The notes under the pieces: model-generated
What the model saw: the letters and a program-made list of their open reading frames with translations, nothing else
Database searches by the model: none
What the model was told of the DNA's origin: nothing
Made by a program: the position numbers and the translations under genes
Part shown: piece by piece, positions 44,396 through 54,862 of the stretch
Position numbering within the stretch: the first letter of the stretch is position 1
Layout of the letters: each line of letters begins with the position of its first letter
NCBI GenBank assembly: GCA_037074705.1
Contig: CM073591.1
Span: forward strand, 182,305,432-182,369,431
Length of the DNA stretch: 64,000 nucleotides
Direction: 5' to 3'
Origin: Zhengitettix transpicula
Lineage: Eukaryota; Arthropoda; Insecta; Orthoptera; Tetrigidae

Positions 44396-45307
44396 TTGTG
44401 GTATCTGAAATTTTGGGCATAGCCCGATTCCTTCCCAGGCCATTCAGAGGTAAACTACTGGAAACCACCCCATTCCTTCCCGACCAGATACTCGAGTAAA
44501 ATCAAGTGGAATGTGCGTTTATATTTTAATGCCATGTTTTATTTATTAAAACTACATTAAAATATAATAAGAACAACTTAATTAATGACAGTTTAGAAAA
44601 AATATTTCTGTACGACATGGATTGAATAAACTCCATCCTAGATATTTTACCAGACGAATACATTTCCATTTTCTGTTGTACATACGTTGTTTTAGCATTT
44701 ATTCTTGCTTTTGGTTTTATTTTTGTGTTGGTGGCAGCTTGCATCATAAGTAAAAATTCAAGTAATTTATAGATATCAGAATGGGGTGAATAAGATTGTT
44801 AATTCAACTTACCGTGAAAACATTCACATGCGTTAGTTGTCCGTTCTAGGTTGACTGAAAATTCCGCTCACAAGGTTCGACGAAATTGGGAATTGTCATT
44901 GACGAAATTTTCTACCAAGTAATCGAAGAAGAAGTAAAGTTTTTCCGATTGTGGCTTTATTATCTTAAGTAAAACACTCCTCAATTACCTCCGGCTTCAA
45001 GTTCGATAGGCCGAACAGATAAAGTAAAAGCTTGTTATATTTCGATAGTCCACTGCTAGTCCTAGATCGTGCATCTTCCGCCACCAGCTCTGTGTTAAGT
45101 GAAATTTGTATCTATTATAGTGTTATAAATCAGAAGAAATAGCACGTGAAAATAAATGTGCCTTTCTTTCCTCAGACTTTTTACGTATCATGTCAAAATT
45201 CATGTAAGACTCAACTCGTCTATCAGCAAGTGATCATCGGTGCTAAGTTTATGGAGGCCTTGCAGATCTTACCAATACGACAGGAAGGAATCGGAACACG
45301 CTGAGGT
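44396..45307. other. No recognised feature
   Basis: Moderately AT-rich. The minus-strand frames at 44231-44443 and 44526-44747 have no recognisable domain. Confidence 0.5.
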
Positions 45308-45599
45308 TTCAGGCTCGTTTCACATTTACCCGACAATCGGCTAAACGACATCAGATTCACTATAGAAAGGTTTAAAAATTAATGAGACGTTTGACACGGT
45401 GTCATCGACAGTCGCACAGTCGTCCAGGGGTCCAGGTTCTCCTACTGCAGAGTCCAAGTGCGTCAACCTAGAGGGTGATTAAGTTATGGAGCGTTTCACA
45501 TCTACCCGGCCCGATTCGTCTAGTCTACATTCTTCCTGGTTCATCATATGCGTTCTTTAAGTAAAATATTTTCGTACTTATATTTTTTCTATTATCATC

Positions 45600-45767
45600 A
45601 TGGAGGATGTACAACTACTTATAAATTTAATTCATGATCGACTCGTTTTGTGGGACAAAAGTAGGGAAGTACATAAATACAGATTACAGAATAGAAATTA
45701 TTGGAAAGAAGTTTGCAGTGAATTAAGAAATGGATATGAAAATATGGATGATAAAGAAATAAAGTAA
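45600..45767 (+). CDS. MADF-domain DNA-binding protein, N-terminal fragment
   Basis: A 55-codon ORF from ATG to TAA. It starts MEDVQLLINLIHDRLVLWDK and continues SREVHKYRLQNRNYWKEVCS and ELRNGYENMDDKEIK. The spacing of LIxLI, LWD, HxYR and WKEV matches the first two helices and following helix of a MADF (Myb/SANT-like) domain of about 85 residues. A stop removes the end of the domain. In PIF/Harbinger elements such a protein binds the transposon ends and helps import or recruit the transposase. Here it lies inside matching TIRs and converges with the transposase remnant. Probably inactive; a host MADF pseudogene is a less likely alternative. Confidence 0.7.
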   Translation: MEDVQLLINLIHDRLVLWDKSREVHKYRLQNRNYWKEVCSELRNGYENMDDKEIK

Positions 45768-45959
45768 TATGAAGAGTACAATACAATACCTATATTGACT
45801 TTGTTAAAACTAATTCTAACAGCTTGGAAATTCAGGTAGTTCCAAAAAATATATTTATTAAGCACTCATTTTGACAGTTTTGTTTTTGTATACATTAAAT
45901 ATAAGACTAATGCCATTTTACTGAGTCCATGTGCGTTAAAAAGTAATCATCATCGCGTT

Positions 45960-46641
45960 TCTTACGTTATTTTCTGAAATTTCTCCACATACTCATCCAC
46001 TTCTCGTTGTACTTCTCAACCCAGTTATAGACAAAGTATCCATCCCTTTCAAGAGCAAAATTATGTAAATCTTTACAAGCATTTACAATATCAATTAAGG
46101 ATGTAAGTTTATAATTCTGTGAAAAATCCTCAATTTTTTACACATTCTACAAACTTTAGAGCTCTAGAGACGCGATAATTAAAACTCTGTTTGGAATTGA
46201 CTTTAAGTGTCCACTAAAAAGTCGGATCTTGATATTTATTTTTCTTAAAATTTGAGATTCATCTGAAAAGTCCGAAAGTAGAGATAAAATGCATAGTTGT
46301 GGTTGAATTTTTATTGTTTGTTTTCTTTTACGTCTCACGTTTTGCAAATATATTTTATTAAAATAAAGAAATATCAGATAAGTAAAACATACGTTTTTTT
46401 GCGATTGTGATTTTCAACATTTGTAAAAGAGGAATACATTCCCTGAATCATGTGTTGTGGATTTTTCTATCCGTGTAAGAAGATCGTCGAAATTTTCAAT
46501 ACCCATACGAAAATAATTAAAAAACTTGTGTTCAAATTTTCTCAACTCCTCAAAGTGAACATAGAATGCCCCCAACATGTTTCTTTTCAGAATCATTGGA
46601 CAAAACCATTGCATCATTAATTTTTTTCGTTTTAAAAACAT
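45960..46641 (-). pseudogene. Harbinger transposase remnant (N- and C-terminal parts)
   Basis: The minus-strand ORF at 46414-46641 encodes FEELRKFEHKFFNYFRMGIE and NFDDLLTRI, the conserved N-terminal region of HARBI1-like transposases. Further on, 45990-46110 encodes LIDIVNACKDLHNFALERDG, matching the C-terminal CxLHNFxxxxDG block. The intervening DDE nuclease core is missing or unrecognisable. The frame at 46156-46347 lies between them without identifiable motifs. The element cannot transpose on its own. Confidence 0.7.
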
Positions 46642-46889
46642 CTATACCTGACTAGGCAAGGGAATAACTTATCACGCTCCATATTCGTATAATGACTAAA
46701 GGCAACCAGCTGTATGTGACGAGAGCTAGGAAGGAGCAGTGACCGGGTATAATGTAGTTTAAACTGTTGTCGGGTAAGTGTGAAACTAGTCTCAGGCGGG
46801 AAGGAATCAGGCTGTGTCATTTATATATCCAAAAGTGACCGCAATAAATCAGAGGGAATCGGATCTCATCCGACTTTATATATTCCTTA

Positions 46890-47560
46890 TTTATACAGTA
46901 TCGTAATCTGACCACTCTTCGTCTTAAAACTACACTCCAGTACTTTAGTTTTACTTCAATTAACACTCATATTTTATGCGGTTTTCAAGATGGCGTCATG
47001 CCACTTAACCAGTCTTTCAATTGATCCGTTACAAAATTATAATATCGTCAGCAAACCGTAGTCTGATTTAATTTCTTCTTCTTTTTCTTCTTCAATTATG
47101 AATCCTTTTCCAAATTTATCTTAAACTTCCTTCATTTGTTGTCCAATGTACACATAAATAGCATACGTGACACACAGGAACTCTGTCTTACTTCATTCTT
47201 GAATTTTCTTTTCGCGTTCATCAATTACTTATGCCTGATTTCTGGAAAGGTTGTAGATAACTCTTCGTTGTCGGTATTTTATTTCAATTATTTACAAAAT
47301 CCTAAGAAGTTTGTTGCAATCGACAATATCGAAATCTGTCACACAGAATCAAACGTACGAGTGCAGTCAAAATAGCTTCTCGTGTCCGAACCTTTTTTCT
47401 AAAACCAAAATTATCTTTTCCCAACATGCATTCAACCTGACATTCCATCCTTCTGTAAATAATTCTTTTCGGGAATTTGCAGACACGAGTAGTCCTATAA
47501 TATTCGCATGTCAGCGCAACCATTAACCACCAAGGCGCTCTTGGACTCATTTCGTCGGGA
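46890..47560 (-). pseudogene. Decayed RTE-like LINE reverse transcriptase
   Basis: The minus-strand frame 47302-47550 reads RRMECQVECMLGKDNFGFRK and KVRTREAILTALVRLIL, the NQFGFR-type box and the following helix. Downstream, across frame breaks, SCVSPMLFM resembles the SPxLFN motif. ADDIIIL near 47040-47060 is the catalytic xADD box. The family resembles the remnant at 14940-15640. It is cut at about 47560 by the LINE that follows on the opposite strand. Confidence 0.65.
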
Positions 47561-47564
47561 TGTT

Positions 47565-49785
47565 TTAAACCACCACCATCCCTCTCTTATAGACGTATCT
47601 ACAGGAAAGTGCTTGTAGCTGCTAAAAAATTACATACATCGGAGTATATAGCAAACTCAAATAACAAAATAAAAGCAACTTGGGAGGTGATTAAAAATAT
47701 CTCAGGTAAAGTCAATTATAACGTGGCAGATATTAAGCTTGTCGACAACGGTAAAACTTTCACCAACAGAGACGCTGCGGGTATATTTAATTCATATTTT
47801 GTTCATGTGTCGGATCAATTTTCTAATAATAAGCCATCAGAAGCTCGTGCTTTTTATAAACTGTTACAAAACGGCGTACCGAGTGTTCAGAATTCCATTT
47901 TTCTTCAACCGGTTACCAGTATCGAAATAATAAACGTAATAAGAAAGCTAAAATGTACCCAATCTGTGGATATACATGGCATCTCAAGCAAAGTCGTGAA
48001 CTACTGTGCCGAAGTCATAGCTACTCCCCTTCAAATCATATTCAACGCGTGTCTTTCTACCGGCATTTTTCCCGACTCTCTTAAAGCCGCTAAAGTTATT
48101 CCGATCTTCAAAAAGGGTTCGCCCACCGACGCATCAAATTACAGACCAATTTCTCTACTTCCGATATTTTCTAAAATACTAGAAAAAATTTTACACAAAA
48201 AGTTACTTGAATTCTTGACGAAGTATAAAGTAATTACTCCTGCTCAACACGGCTTCCTCAAACAAAAATCCACGAGCACCGCTATGTACGAGTTTATTCA
48301 GAGTATACAAAATTCCCTTGATGAAAAACTGAAGGTAGCCGGAATTTTTGCTGATCTCTCGAAGGCATTTGATCTTGTAGACCACAGCATACTCCTCCAA
48401 AAATTAGAATATTATGGGATCAGAGGCAACGCTTTGGCACTCTTTGAATCTTATCTCAACAATCGGAAACAGAAGGTAGCCTTAAAAAACAAAGCTGGTG
48501 AGGTTCACTTGTCAGAATGGGAGGGCATTTCTTGTGGCGTGCCTCAGGGCTCAATATCAGGTCCCCTGCTTTTTCTTTTGTATATTAACGATCTTCCAGA
48601 ATATATGGACCCTATAAAATCTGTCTTATACGCAGATGACACTAATTTGTTAATTACGGACATTGATTTAAATAATCTCAATGCGAAGATTGAGACTGCA
48701 TCTAGAGACCTAAATACTTGGTTCGCCGCCAATAAATTAACACTCAATGTACAGAAAACTAAGTTAGTTCGTTTTACAACAGAAACCAACAACATCGTAA
48801 CGGATAAGTTCTCTGATCATGCGACTTTCCTCGGCTTGCAAGTCGACATGAAATTAAAATGGAACTTGCACATTGATCGCCTCGTGCGCAAACTTAGTTC
48901 TGTTTGTTACTCATTGAGACTATTGACGCAACAAGTTGATACCAAAACTGCTTCACTAGTCTACTTTGCCTACTTTCATTCACATATGTGTTACGGTATT
49001 GCCAACTGGGGCAATTGTTCTCGTAGTGTGGATGTCTTCAAACTGCAAAAACGAGCCATTAGAATTATATCAGATTCAGATGCTAGAGAAAGCTGCAGGC
49101 CGCTGTTCAAAAGACTCCATATTCTGACTCTACCTAGCGCTTACATATTAGAAATACTAAAATTTGTTAAACGCAACATGAACCTTTTTGCAAGTAACGG
49201 GGACAATCATGGCTATGACACAAGAAACCGTTCAGTTCTTAGGTCTGACAAGCACAGCCTCAGTCTCTATGAGTCTAGCGTTCATTATTCCGGTATCGCA
49301 CTATTTAACAGCCTTCCTGATCATGTAAAGAACATCAACAACTACAACTTATTCGTAAAGGAGAGTAAAACTTACCTTTGCAATGGAACTTATTACTCCG
49401 TACACGAATTTTTGAATCGGTCTGACATTCGTTGAACTACCTTGCCTACAAAATTGCCGAATATGCTATAAATATGTAAATAGTTTGTCCAGTTTTCCCC
49501 TTTTGGTTCTGTTTTCCTGCCTCTGCTTTCTGTTTTAGTAAATATCTATGACGACATCCCTCCGTACCTAGCGACAGGAGATTAATACCAGGAAGTGATT
49601 TGTGTCGTGTGCGTGTTTCCTAAAAATAGTGTGTATGATTGTAGTGACTAGACTAATATAAACAGATATGAATTTTTGTGTGTGTTTTTGTGTATTATAA
49701 GTTTATATGCATTTTATCTACTGTACATTTGTGACGAATCCTATTTCCTCTTTAGAGGGCTAATGGTGAATAAATCTATCTATCT
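47565..49785 (+). mobile_element. 5'-truncated LINE with open RT frame
   Basis: Non-LTR retrotransposon lacking its endonuclease and 5' end. Coding sequence is open from the junction at about 47565-47585 to 49435. It is followed by a ~350-bp 3'-untranslated region that ends GACGAATCCTATTTCCTC, a CCTC/GAGG stem-loop, AGAGGGCTAATGG and an AATAAATCTATCTATCT tail. Copies at 25905-26775 and a related subfamily at 30640-31645 share this end. The undisturbed reading frame suggests recent insertion. No target duplication was found. Confidence 0.88.
47609..49435 (+). CDS. LINE ORF2-type reverse transcriptase (partial, lacking endonuclease)
   Basis: 608 codons, open further upstream to about 47570; the first listed codon is GTG, so the true start lies in the missing 5' part. 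Domain order by residue: linker 1-100, then RT. The RT blocks are KVIPIFKKGSP near 162, NYRPISLLPIFSKILEKIL near 177, FADLSKAFDLVDH near 247 (first catalytic Asp), GVPQGSISGPLLFLLYIND near 310, and YADDTNLL near 341 (catalytic Asp pair). The thumb and C-terminal region follow, with NWGNCSRSVDVFKLQKRAI near 466. The product copies element RNA into DNA at the nicked target. All catalytic aspartates are present and no stop interrupts it. There is no RNase H or CCHC, placing it near CR1/jockey-type elements (inference). Confidence 0.92.
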   Translation: MLVAAKKLHTSEYIANSNNKIKATWEVIKNISGKVNYNVADIKLVDNGKTFTNRDAAGIFNSYFVHVSDQFSNNKPSEARAFYKLLQNGVPSVQNSIFLQPVTSIEIINVIRKLKCTQSVDIHGISSKVVNYCAEVIATPLQIIFNACLSTGIFPDSLKAAKVIPIFKKGSPTDASNYRPISLLPIFSKILEKILHKKLLEFLTKYKVITPAQHGFLKQKSTSTAMYEFIQSIQNSLDEKLKVAGIFADLSKAFDLVDHSILLQKLEYYGIRGNALALFESYLNNRKQKVALKNKAGEVHLSEWEGISCGVPQGSISGPLLFLLYINDLPEYMDPIKSVLYADDTNLLITDIDLNNLNAKIETASRDLNTWFAANKLTLNVQKTKLVRFTTETNNIVTDKFSDHATFLGLQVDMKLKWNLHIDRLVRKLSSVCYSLRLLTQQVDTKTASLVYFAYFHSHMCYGIANWGNCSRSVDVFKLQKRAIRIISDSDARESCRPLFKRLHILTLPSAYILEILKFVKRNMNLFASNGDNHGYDTRNRSVLRSDKHSLSLYESSVHYSGIALFNSLPDHVKNINNYNLFVKESKTYLCNGTYYSVHEFLNRSDIR

Positions 49786-50010
49786 CCGTATTCCCCTGGC
49801 TTGGCGCCTTCATATTATCATCGTTTCACTTCCCTGAAGGCACACATGGGTGGAATTAAATTTTTATGTGACGAGCAGGTGCAGAAAGAGGAGCTGGCTG
49901 GAGAGTTCTTCGAGGATGGCATAAAGAAGCTTGTGTCTCGGCTAACAACATGCATTGAACGGGATGGCGATTATGTGGAAAAATAGCCAACAGCTGTATC
50001 AATAATATCC
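49786..50010 (+). pseudogene. mariner transposase C-terminal fragment
   Basis: Reading from the LINE junction gives PYSPGLAPSYYHRFTSLKAH. Then come EFFEDGIKKLVSRLTTCIER and DGDYVEK followed by a stop at 49984. This is the last ~65 residues of a mariner-family transposase. The third catalytic aspartate of the D,D34D triad should sit in SPDLAP but is Gly here, and the following SDYH is SYYH. The rest of the gene is absent, and the LINE 3' tail abuts it directly. It is inactive. Confidence 0.8.
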
Positions 50011-52329
50011 TGTATTTTTTTTTCAAATACGCTTTTTTAAAAATTAATTTAAATCTTTTACTCTTCATTTCAGAACATGCCTCGTAATTAGCAATAAATG
50101 AATTATGAGAATATGCTGTGTTTTTAAATTGAAAATATCTGTTGGATCACGTGATACTTGCGACGGCGTATATGAAACTTAAAATAGACAGACAGATTTT
50201 ATTTGATAACAATATAGTTAAAGGAAGATATTTCAATGCAGGCTACGAATTCCCAAAAATTTCCTATCAATAAAGCGTATTTTATAATATGCTGAGTACT
50301 AAAATGTCGAAATTTTCATCAAGAATAAATTCTTTGGTTATGCCAAATACGAGTGGTATGGATTCAGTGATTGTAAAGCAATCCATAAGAACAAAGGATC
50401 TTTTACAGAGAAGTTACTTCTCCGATCAAAAGGAGGAAAATAAATGATACTTTGTAAAATATAGACCTGTATTTTAAATTCGATATTTGAATTTATGAAT
50501 AATATGAGAAGTCGGTATAAGATTTAATTCCACAGGAATACCTGTGTTTCTATTGTTAGATCTTACAGTTACTACTTCGGTAGAATAATCATGTATGGAG
50601 ATGGATATCATTATTTAATTTCCTTCGAAAATTTGCTAATTTGGATGGAATAAACCTTAAAAGCAAGTTTCCTAAAGTGAAGTATGTTTATTGTGCCAGG
50701 TAATTAAGCATCGCATGAGAATTGGGGTTGGTGAGAATTAGACGAAGATCCGGGTTCGGCGCGTTTGAGGTGCAGGCTTCTACGATAGCATCTCCGCCAT
50801 CTCCTTCCTGGTTTATTGAATCACTGCACGCAAAGTACTCAAGTGCGGACTTTCAACAGCTACTATCTGATAATGAACATGGGTTTTTATATCAGTTACG
50901 AATCATTTCATTAATCTCTTGCGTAGCAATTTCAATTTTGGCCTCTAAATTGCTGGTTTGGTAAGCCAACTAAATTTTAGTATTAGTTCCTCAATAAAAG
51001 TCGGGGATTGGAAGTTATTGGAATACAAACTTAAAAGAACTAACTCAATTGCTTCATCCCGGCGGCGATATCGCATAGGCAAATTTCTGTTTTGTTGCTT
51101 GTCTGTCATGAATTCAATATATTACTTAAAGCCATTCTTGAGAATGCAAAAAACTATTAATACCACTTGTAAATAATTTGCGGTAATTTCTATAACTAAT
51201 TGATATTGAATAAATTTTCATCCGGATGTTATCACGAATTTTAACATGTCTATTCTTTACGGCGTTGTTTAATAATTTTGGTGCAATATACAACTATTAT
51301 CCTTACAAGAATAGATTAGCGACACTTAATCTCAAAATTACACTTATGCGAAACATCTTTTACAACTTGGAACCTCCTTTACATGTATATATGGTTTCAC
51401 GATTTGAATTTGGGGAACGACGCCATTTTTTTTAAAAATTCTCCAGCCAGCTTATGACGTTATTCCTGCAAGAAGATGATAAAGGAGACATCCTCCGTGT
51501 TCTCTGTAGAGATGTGAATTCATGGGGTCCTGTGTGGCAATTGTTCAGCCAACCGCCTCAGGAGTCAGCTGGCTGCCAAGTGATGAAAACTTTAATTGCT
51601 TATATCTATGTAATTACGAGTACGCACGGAAAAATTCCTTCTTTACCTGGATATTATCTGGAAAGCAACGGAAAAAAATTCTTTCACTTAACATCATGCT
51701 CAGTCAAGCCTTTGTTAAATGGTCCAAAATACTTAGACATAATATTTCATTTGATAACACAATTTCTAAGGTATATTCTGGACTCATAAAATTCTGTGAT
51801 GATACAATGTTTACGTTTAACGTTATAGTATCCTGACTAAAGTGAAAATTGATGGAGTTGTTTCAGTCAGCCGAGCAGTTACTCTACGCAGCTACAGGGT
51901 GTCGAATTTCTCCCTCTTGATGAAACAAGCACAATTGAACATTTTCCTTTCTATTTTATTACTTATATCTACTATCTTCCTTCCGACTTAATTACAGTTA
52001 GTCATACTTTTAAATTGACTCTGCCTTCCCAATTCCATTACCGATATTATTTCCTGCTACTTGCCTTACCTGCAATGATTAACGTCAGTGAATTGCCGAT
52101 TCGTTTCTCCTTCTTCTTCAGCGACTATCCGATCACGGCTGCTCTTTACGGCCTTCGCAATCAGTTTGCCACTACTAGTTCCTCTCTCCCATACGGAGTA
52201 TCCATTACTGAAAATCCCCCAGACGTCAACGCTTTAAAGTTTTTGTTCACCTCAGACTAATTAACAGGTGCCGAATTTAAGTACATCTTAGCAAAATAAA
52301 TTGGAATCATTTCAATGGCAGAGTGTTAG
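50011..52329. other. No recognised feature
   Basis: AT-rich to 50700, then moderate. Overlapping frames at 51454-51789 and 51522-51836 (around 105 residues each, Trp/Phe containing) and 52015-52260 show no domain that I can name. ACAGGGTGTCGAATTTC near 51895 resembles a DNA-transposon end but no partner was found. Confidence 0.4.
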
Positions 52330-52890
52330 CACCCAAAGTACTTCGGGCATTTCTCGATGACATGCAGGCGTTGGATAATTCACATGAAGCGAAGTAAAAT
52401 ATCGGAAGGAGACATCCTGAAACTAATTGAATTTCTGAGAGTCGAGGTAGATCATTAATGAGATTAATCCGTTAACCGCTTTCTCATCTGAAAACGAAAC
52501 AACTATGACAATATTGCATGTAGCATACAGAAGGCCCCGAACCCTTCCGTGTCTTCAGCAAATCTCGCACCCACTTGTATAACCGTGCCAGATATTGAAA
52601 ACAGCATAGGAAAACTTAGGTCAGGAAATCGTTGTTTCGTATGCTTGAACCGCGTGCACTCCGTCAGGAAATGTAAGAGAAGGTCTCTAAACGAAACCGT
52701 CACAGATCTATTTGCAACGAACATTAGTAAAATTTCTCCAGAGACCACCATCAATGGACGTCACTCCAGCGGAATTTACGCATCTTCAAATTGCCAGAAT
52801 ATGGGTTTAAAGTCAGATTGGGTTAAACAAATTCACCCCATGCGTCTTGAATGGAGGACGTCAAACAAGTTTCGTCACTAATCGAAGAAC
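52330..52890 (+). pseudogene. Gag-like remnant with CCHC zinc knuckle
   Basis: The frame at 52549-52881 encodes LRSGNRCFVCLNRVHSVRKC, an exact CX2CX4HX4C knuckle at residues 29-42 followed by KRR. The context is like BEL/Pao-type LTR retrotransposon gag. Upstream in another frame near 52410-52445, DILKLIEFLRVEV fits the helical segment before the knuckles. Only one knuckle is visible; protease and pol are absent and the surrounding frames are broken. A host zinc-knuckle protein is less likely given the decay. Confidence 0.45.
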
Positions 52891-53469
52891 TGACACTAGA
52901 CGTCAATGGCGACGGATCGTTAGCAGCCACCGCGTTTGAAATCATCGAAAACTGGTTCGCTTTACAATGAGAGGGTTGTGGCCCAGTTCTAGATTATCTC
53001 TTTCTGCGCTTGAGGTGGCACATCACTTCTCACCGCAGCCGACTGCTCCGTCCCATATACTGCATCTGCTTCAGACGAAGAATTAGCGGATCCCACGAAC
53101 GCCGCCGATGACCTTCCCTTCGAAGTTCTTATTTGTGGTGACCAATGTAGGAATATTGTAAAGGATACTTCGCCGATGGATCTAGTACAATGGCACACAG
53201 TTGCCCGATTGACGTTTCCCCGACAGGTCATTTTCCTGAAAGGTGTGTTTTACGAAATAAAATATAATATGATTACTTTAGAACACTTAATATGTCACTT
53301 ATCGTATTGTAGGTGATTATTCTTGGAAATTAAGTTATTCGTTAATGCGTGGATCTGATTTAAATGTTTTAAAAATGCTTATCCTTCCATACACCCACCA
53401 ATATTGGTGCTTGGGGTGTTTTATCAAAGCACGGTTTGTTGTTGTTGTATCACAAGTGTACTGAATATG
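52891..53469. other. No recognised feature
   Basis: The 80-codon minus-strand frame at 52989-53231 is Ser/Ala rich without domain. It may be a continuation of the retrotransposon remnant. Confidence 0.35.
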
Positions 53470-53990
53470 ACTGAATTTGATCCACGATTTTTTGATTGAA
53501 CGCAGAACTTTGTTTCACACCCTTCCACCTCCAATCGTAGGAACTGAATTTCACTTACCCGCGATTTGAATATCATAATTATACTCAGTATTACCCGTAA
53601 CACCGGACATCAATCTCGGGTGATATAAAATTATAATTATCACCCCACCTTCGGGGTTAAACTTTAACTAACCCTGATGGAATGCCATAACTAAACCCAT
53701 GACTATTCGACAACAATATTGGTCGTCATTGCAATTTTTATCATCCCATTTCACCCCACCCCTTGATCTGTCCTCATGCCGTTGGGGGATGAAATTATAC
53801 ACTAAAATCACGAGAGTGACATTATGAATCTAAGAGACACCGTAAACGATTTATTCGGCGGAAATATAGGCCATTATCGCGTTTTTGAAAATGCCACTCC
53901 ATTATAACTTCACTCCTTAAGTTCTCAGGGTTTATTCCTGGATTTTAAGTAATTCGTTTACCAAGTTTGGTTGAAATTATTAGACGCATT
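53470..53990 (-). mobile_element. Helitron-like module, copy 3 (partial)
   Basis: On the minus strand CCGAGATTGATGTCCGGTG, GAGTATAATTATGATATTCAA, GGTGGAAGGGTGTGAAACAA and AAGTTCTGCGTTCAATC match, in order, the shared block of the Helitron-like copies at 5400-5560 and 20255-20395. No minisatellite and no 3' terminus were found next to it, so it is a fragment or a different family member. Adjacent CACCCCACC and GGGGTTAAAC tracts near 53642-53665 and 53750-53765 look like further modules of the same kind. Confidence 0.55.
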
Positions 53991-54577
53991 AATGTGGCTC
54001 AGGAACGGCTTCTAACTGGAAATTACGAGGATTTTGGCTGGAGGATGTTAGCCCCCAAGTCCCGCGAAGTCGCTGTGGTGCCACGGCTGCGAAGAATAAT
54101 GGAAGATTCGCCATTGCAAATCTCAGGACAGACAAGGCAGCTTCCGGTAGTCCGTCTCACGTTGTTACAACTTACCAGAATTATTAACTCTATAGCTTAG
54201 AATCTCGTAATTTCACTAAAATTCTTCAGTAATAAAATGTAATTTTTCCAGAATGTGTTGATCTCCGATCTCAAAAATCATTAGTCGTCGATGTCCATTC
54301 GAATCCAGAATTCCGCTGACTCCTGTAGTTTCCAAAATATTTTAACAATTTAGTCAATCATAGCAGTTGTTACAATCAGTTTTTACAAAGTCTCCAGATT
54401 CCGTTTCGTAGCACACAACAACAATCTGCTGTAGGCAGATCTAAACTGTTGTCAATAATGGCCAACTGAATAACGTCCAAAAGATAAGATTTCATACAAA
54501 AAAATCAATTGGACATGCAGTAAATTAAATGAAATATGTTAAAATTGTTCATTTTGGCGATATATGTAATACTCCTT
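53991..54577. other. No recognised feature
   Basis: The 77-codon frame at 53967-54200 has no recognisable domain. Confidence 0.45.
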
Positions 54578-54716
54578 TTGGGCGACCGCCCACTACGCAG
54601 CTTGGCTGCCGCAGCCAGTCAGATGTGTGGTTCCTTATTGGAACCCGCACACCACAAAATACTGGCTGTGGCAGCCAATAGAACCTGCACGACTGCACGG
54701 CAGCCAACTGGCTGCT
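54578..54716. repeat. Cluster of five short perfect or near-perfect hairpins
   Basis: GGGCG-AC-CGCCC (54580-54591), TGGCTGC-C-GCAGCCA (54603-54617), GTGTGGTTCC-TTATT-GGAACC (54625-54645, with CACAC beyond), TGGCTG-TGG-CAGCCA (54663-54677) and GCAGCCA-AC-TGGCTGC (54700-54715). The TGGCTGC/GCAGCCA heptamer recurs in both orientations. It is GC-rich and sits just upstream of the retroposon dimer. The 125-codon frame at 54536-54913 crosses it but runs into the retroposon, so it is not a gene. Confidence 0.8.
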
Positions 54717-54755
54717 CCCAGAAGACAATGTTAGCTTATGGGGCTGCCTTCAGAC

Positions 54756-54862
54756 AACCCTTTCTCTACCTTTCCGCATCCCACCATTCCCTCATTTTCC
54801 TATGCTATAAGAGCGGAGTTGCCACTATGTGGATTACCCTATACATAGCCTGTCTACACCTA
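54756..54862 (+). mobile_element. Palindromic retroposon, 3' fragment (copy M)
   Basis: Contains only the last ~100 bp of the family, from CCTTTCTCTACCTTTCCGC to CACCTACAAAAAAAA. It sits directly before the 5' end of copy N. Confidence 0.85.

Larger units (their letters stand above)
45308..46805. mobile_element. PIF/Harbinger-type DNA transposon, degraded
   Basis: Terminal regions are inverted matches. The left end at about 45310-45350 has TCGTTTCACATTTACCCGAC. The complement of the right end, about 46760-46800, has TAGTTTCACACTTACCCGAC. Between them lie a MADF-type DNA-binding ORF on the plus strand and transposase remnants on the minus strand. This is the two-gene convergent organisation known for this superfamily, where a Myb/SANT- or MADF-like partner assists the DDE nuclease. 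Exact termini and the expected 3-bp target duplication could not be fixed. Confidence 0.7.

Noticed and set aside
51454..51836. Two overlapping ~105-codon frames, considered as an exon
   Set aside because: No domain recognised, no splice-site context that can be defended, and the frames overlap each other.
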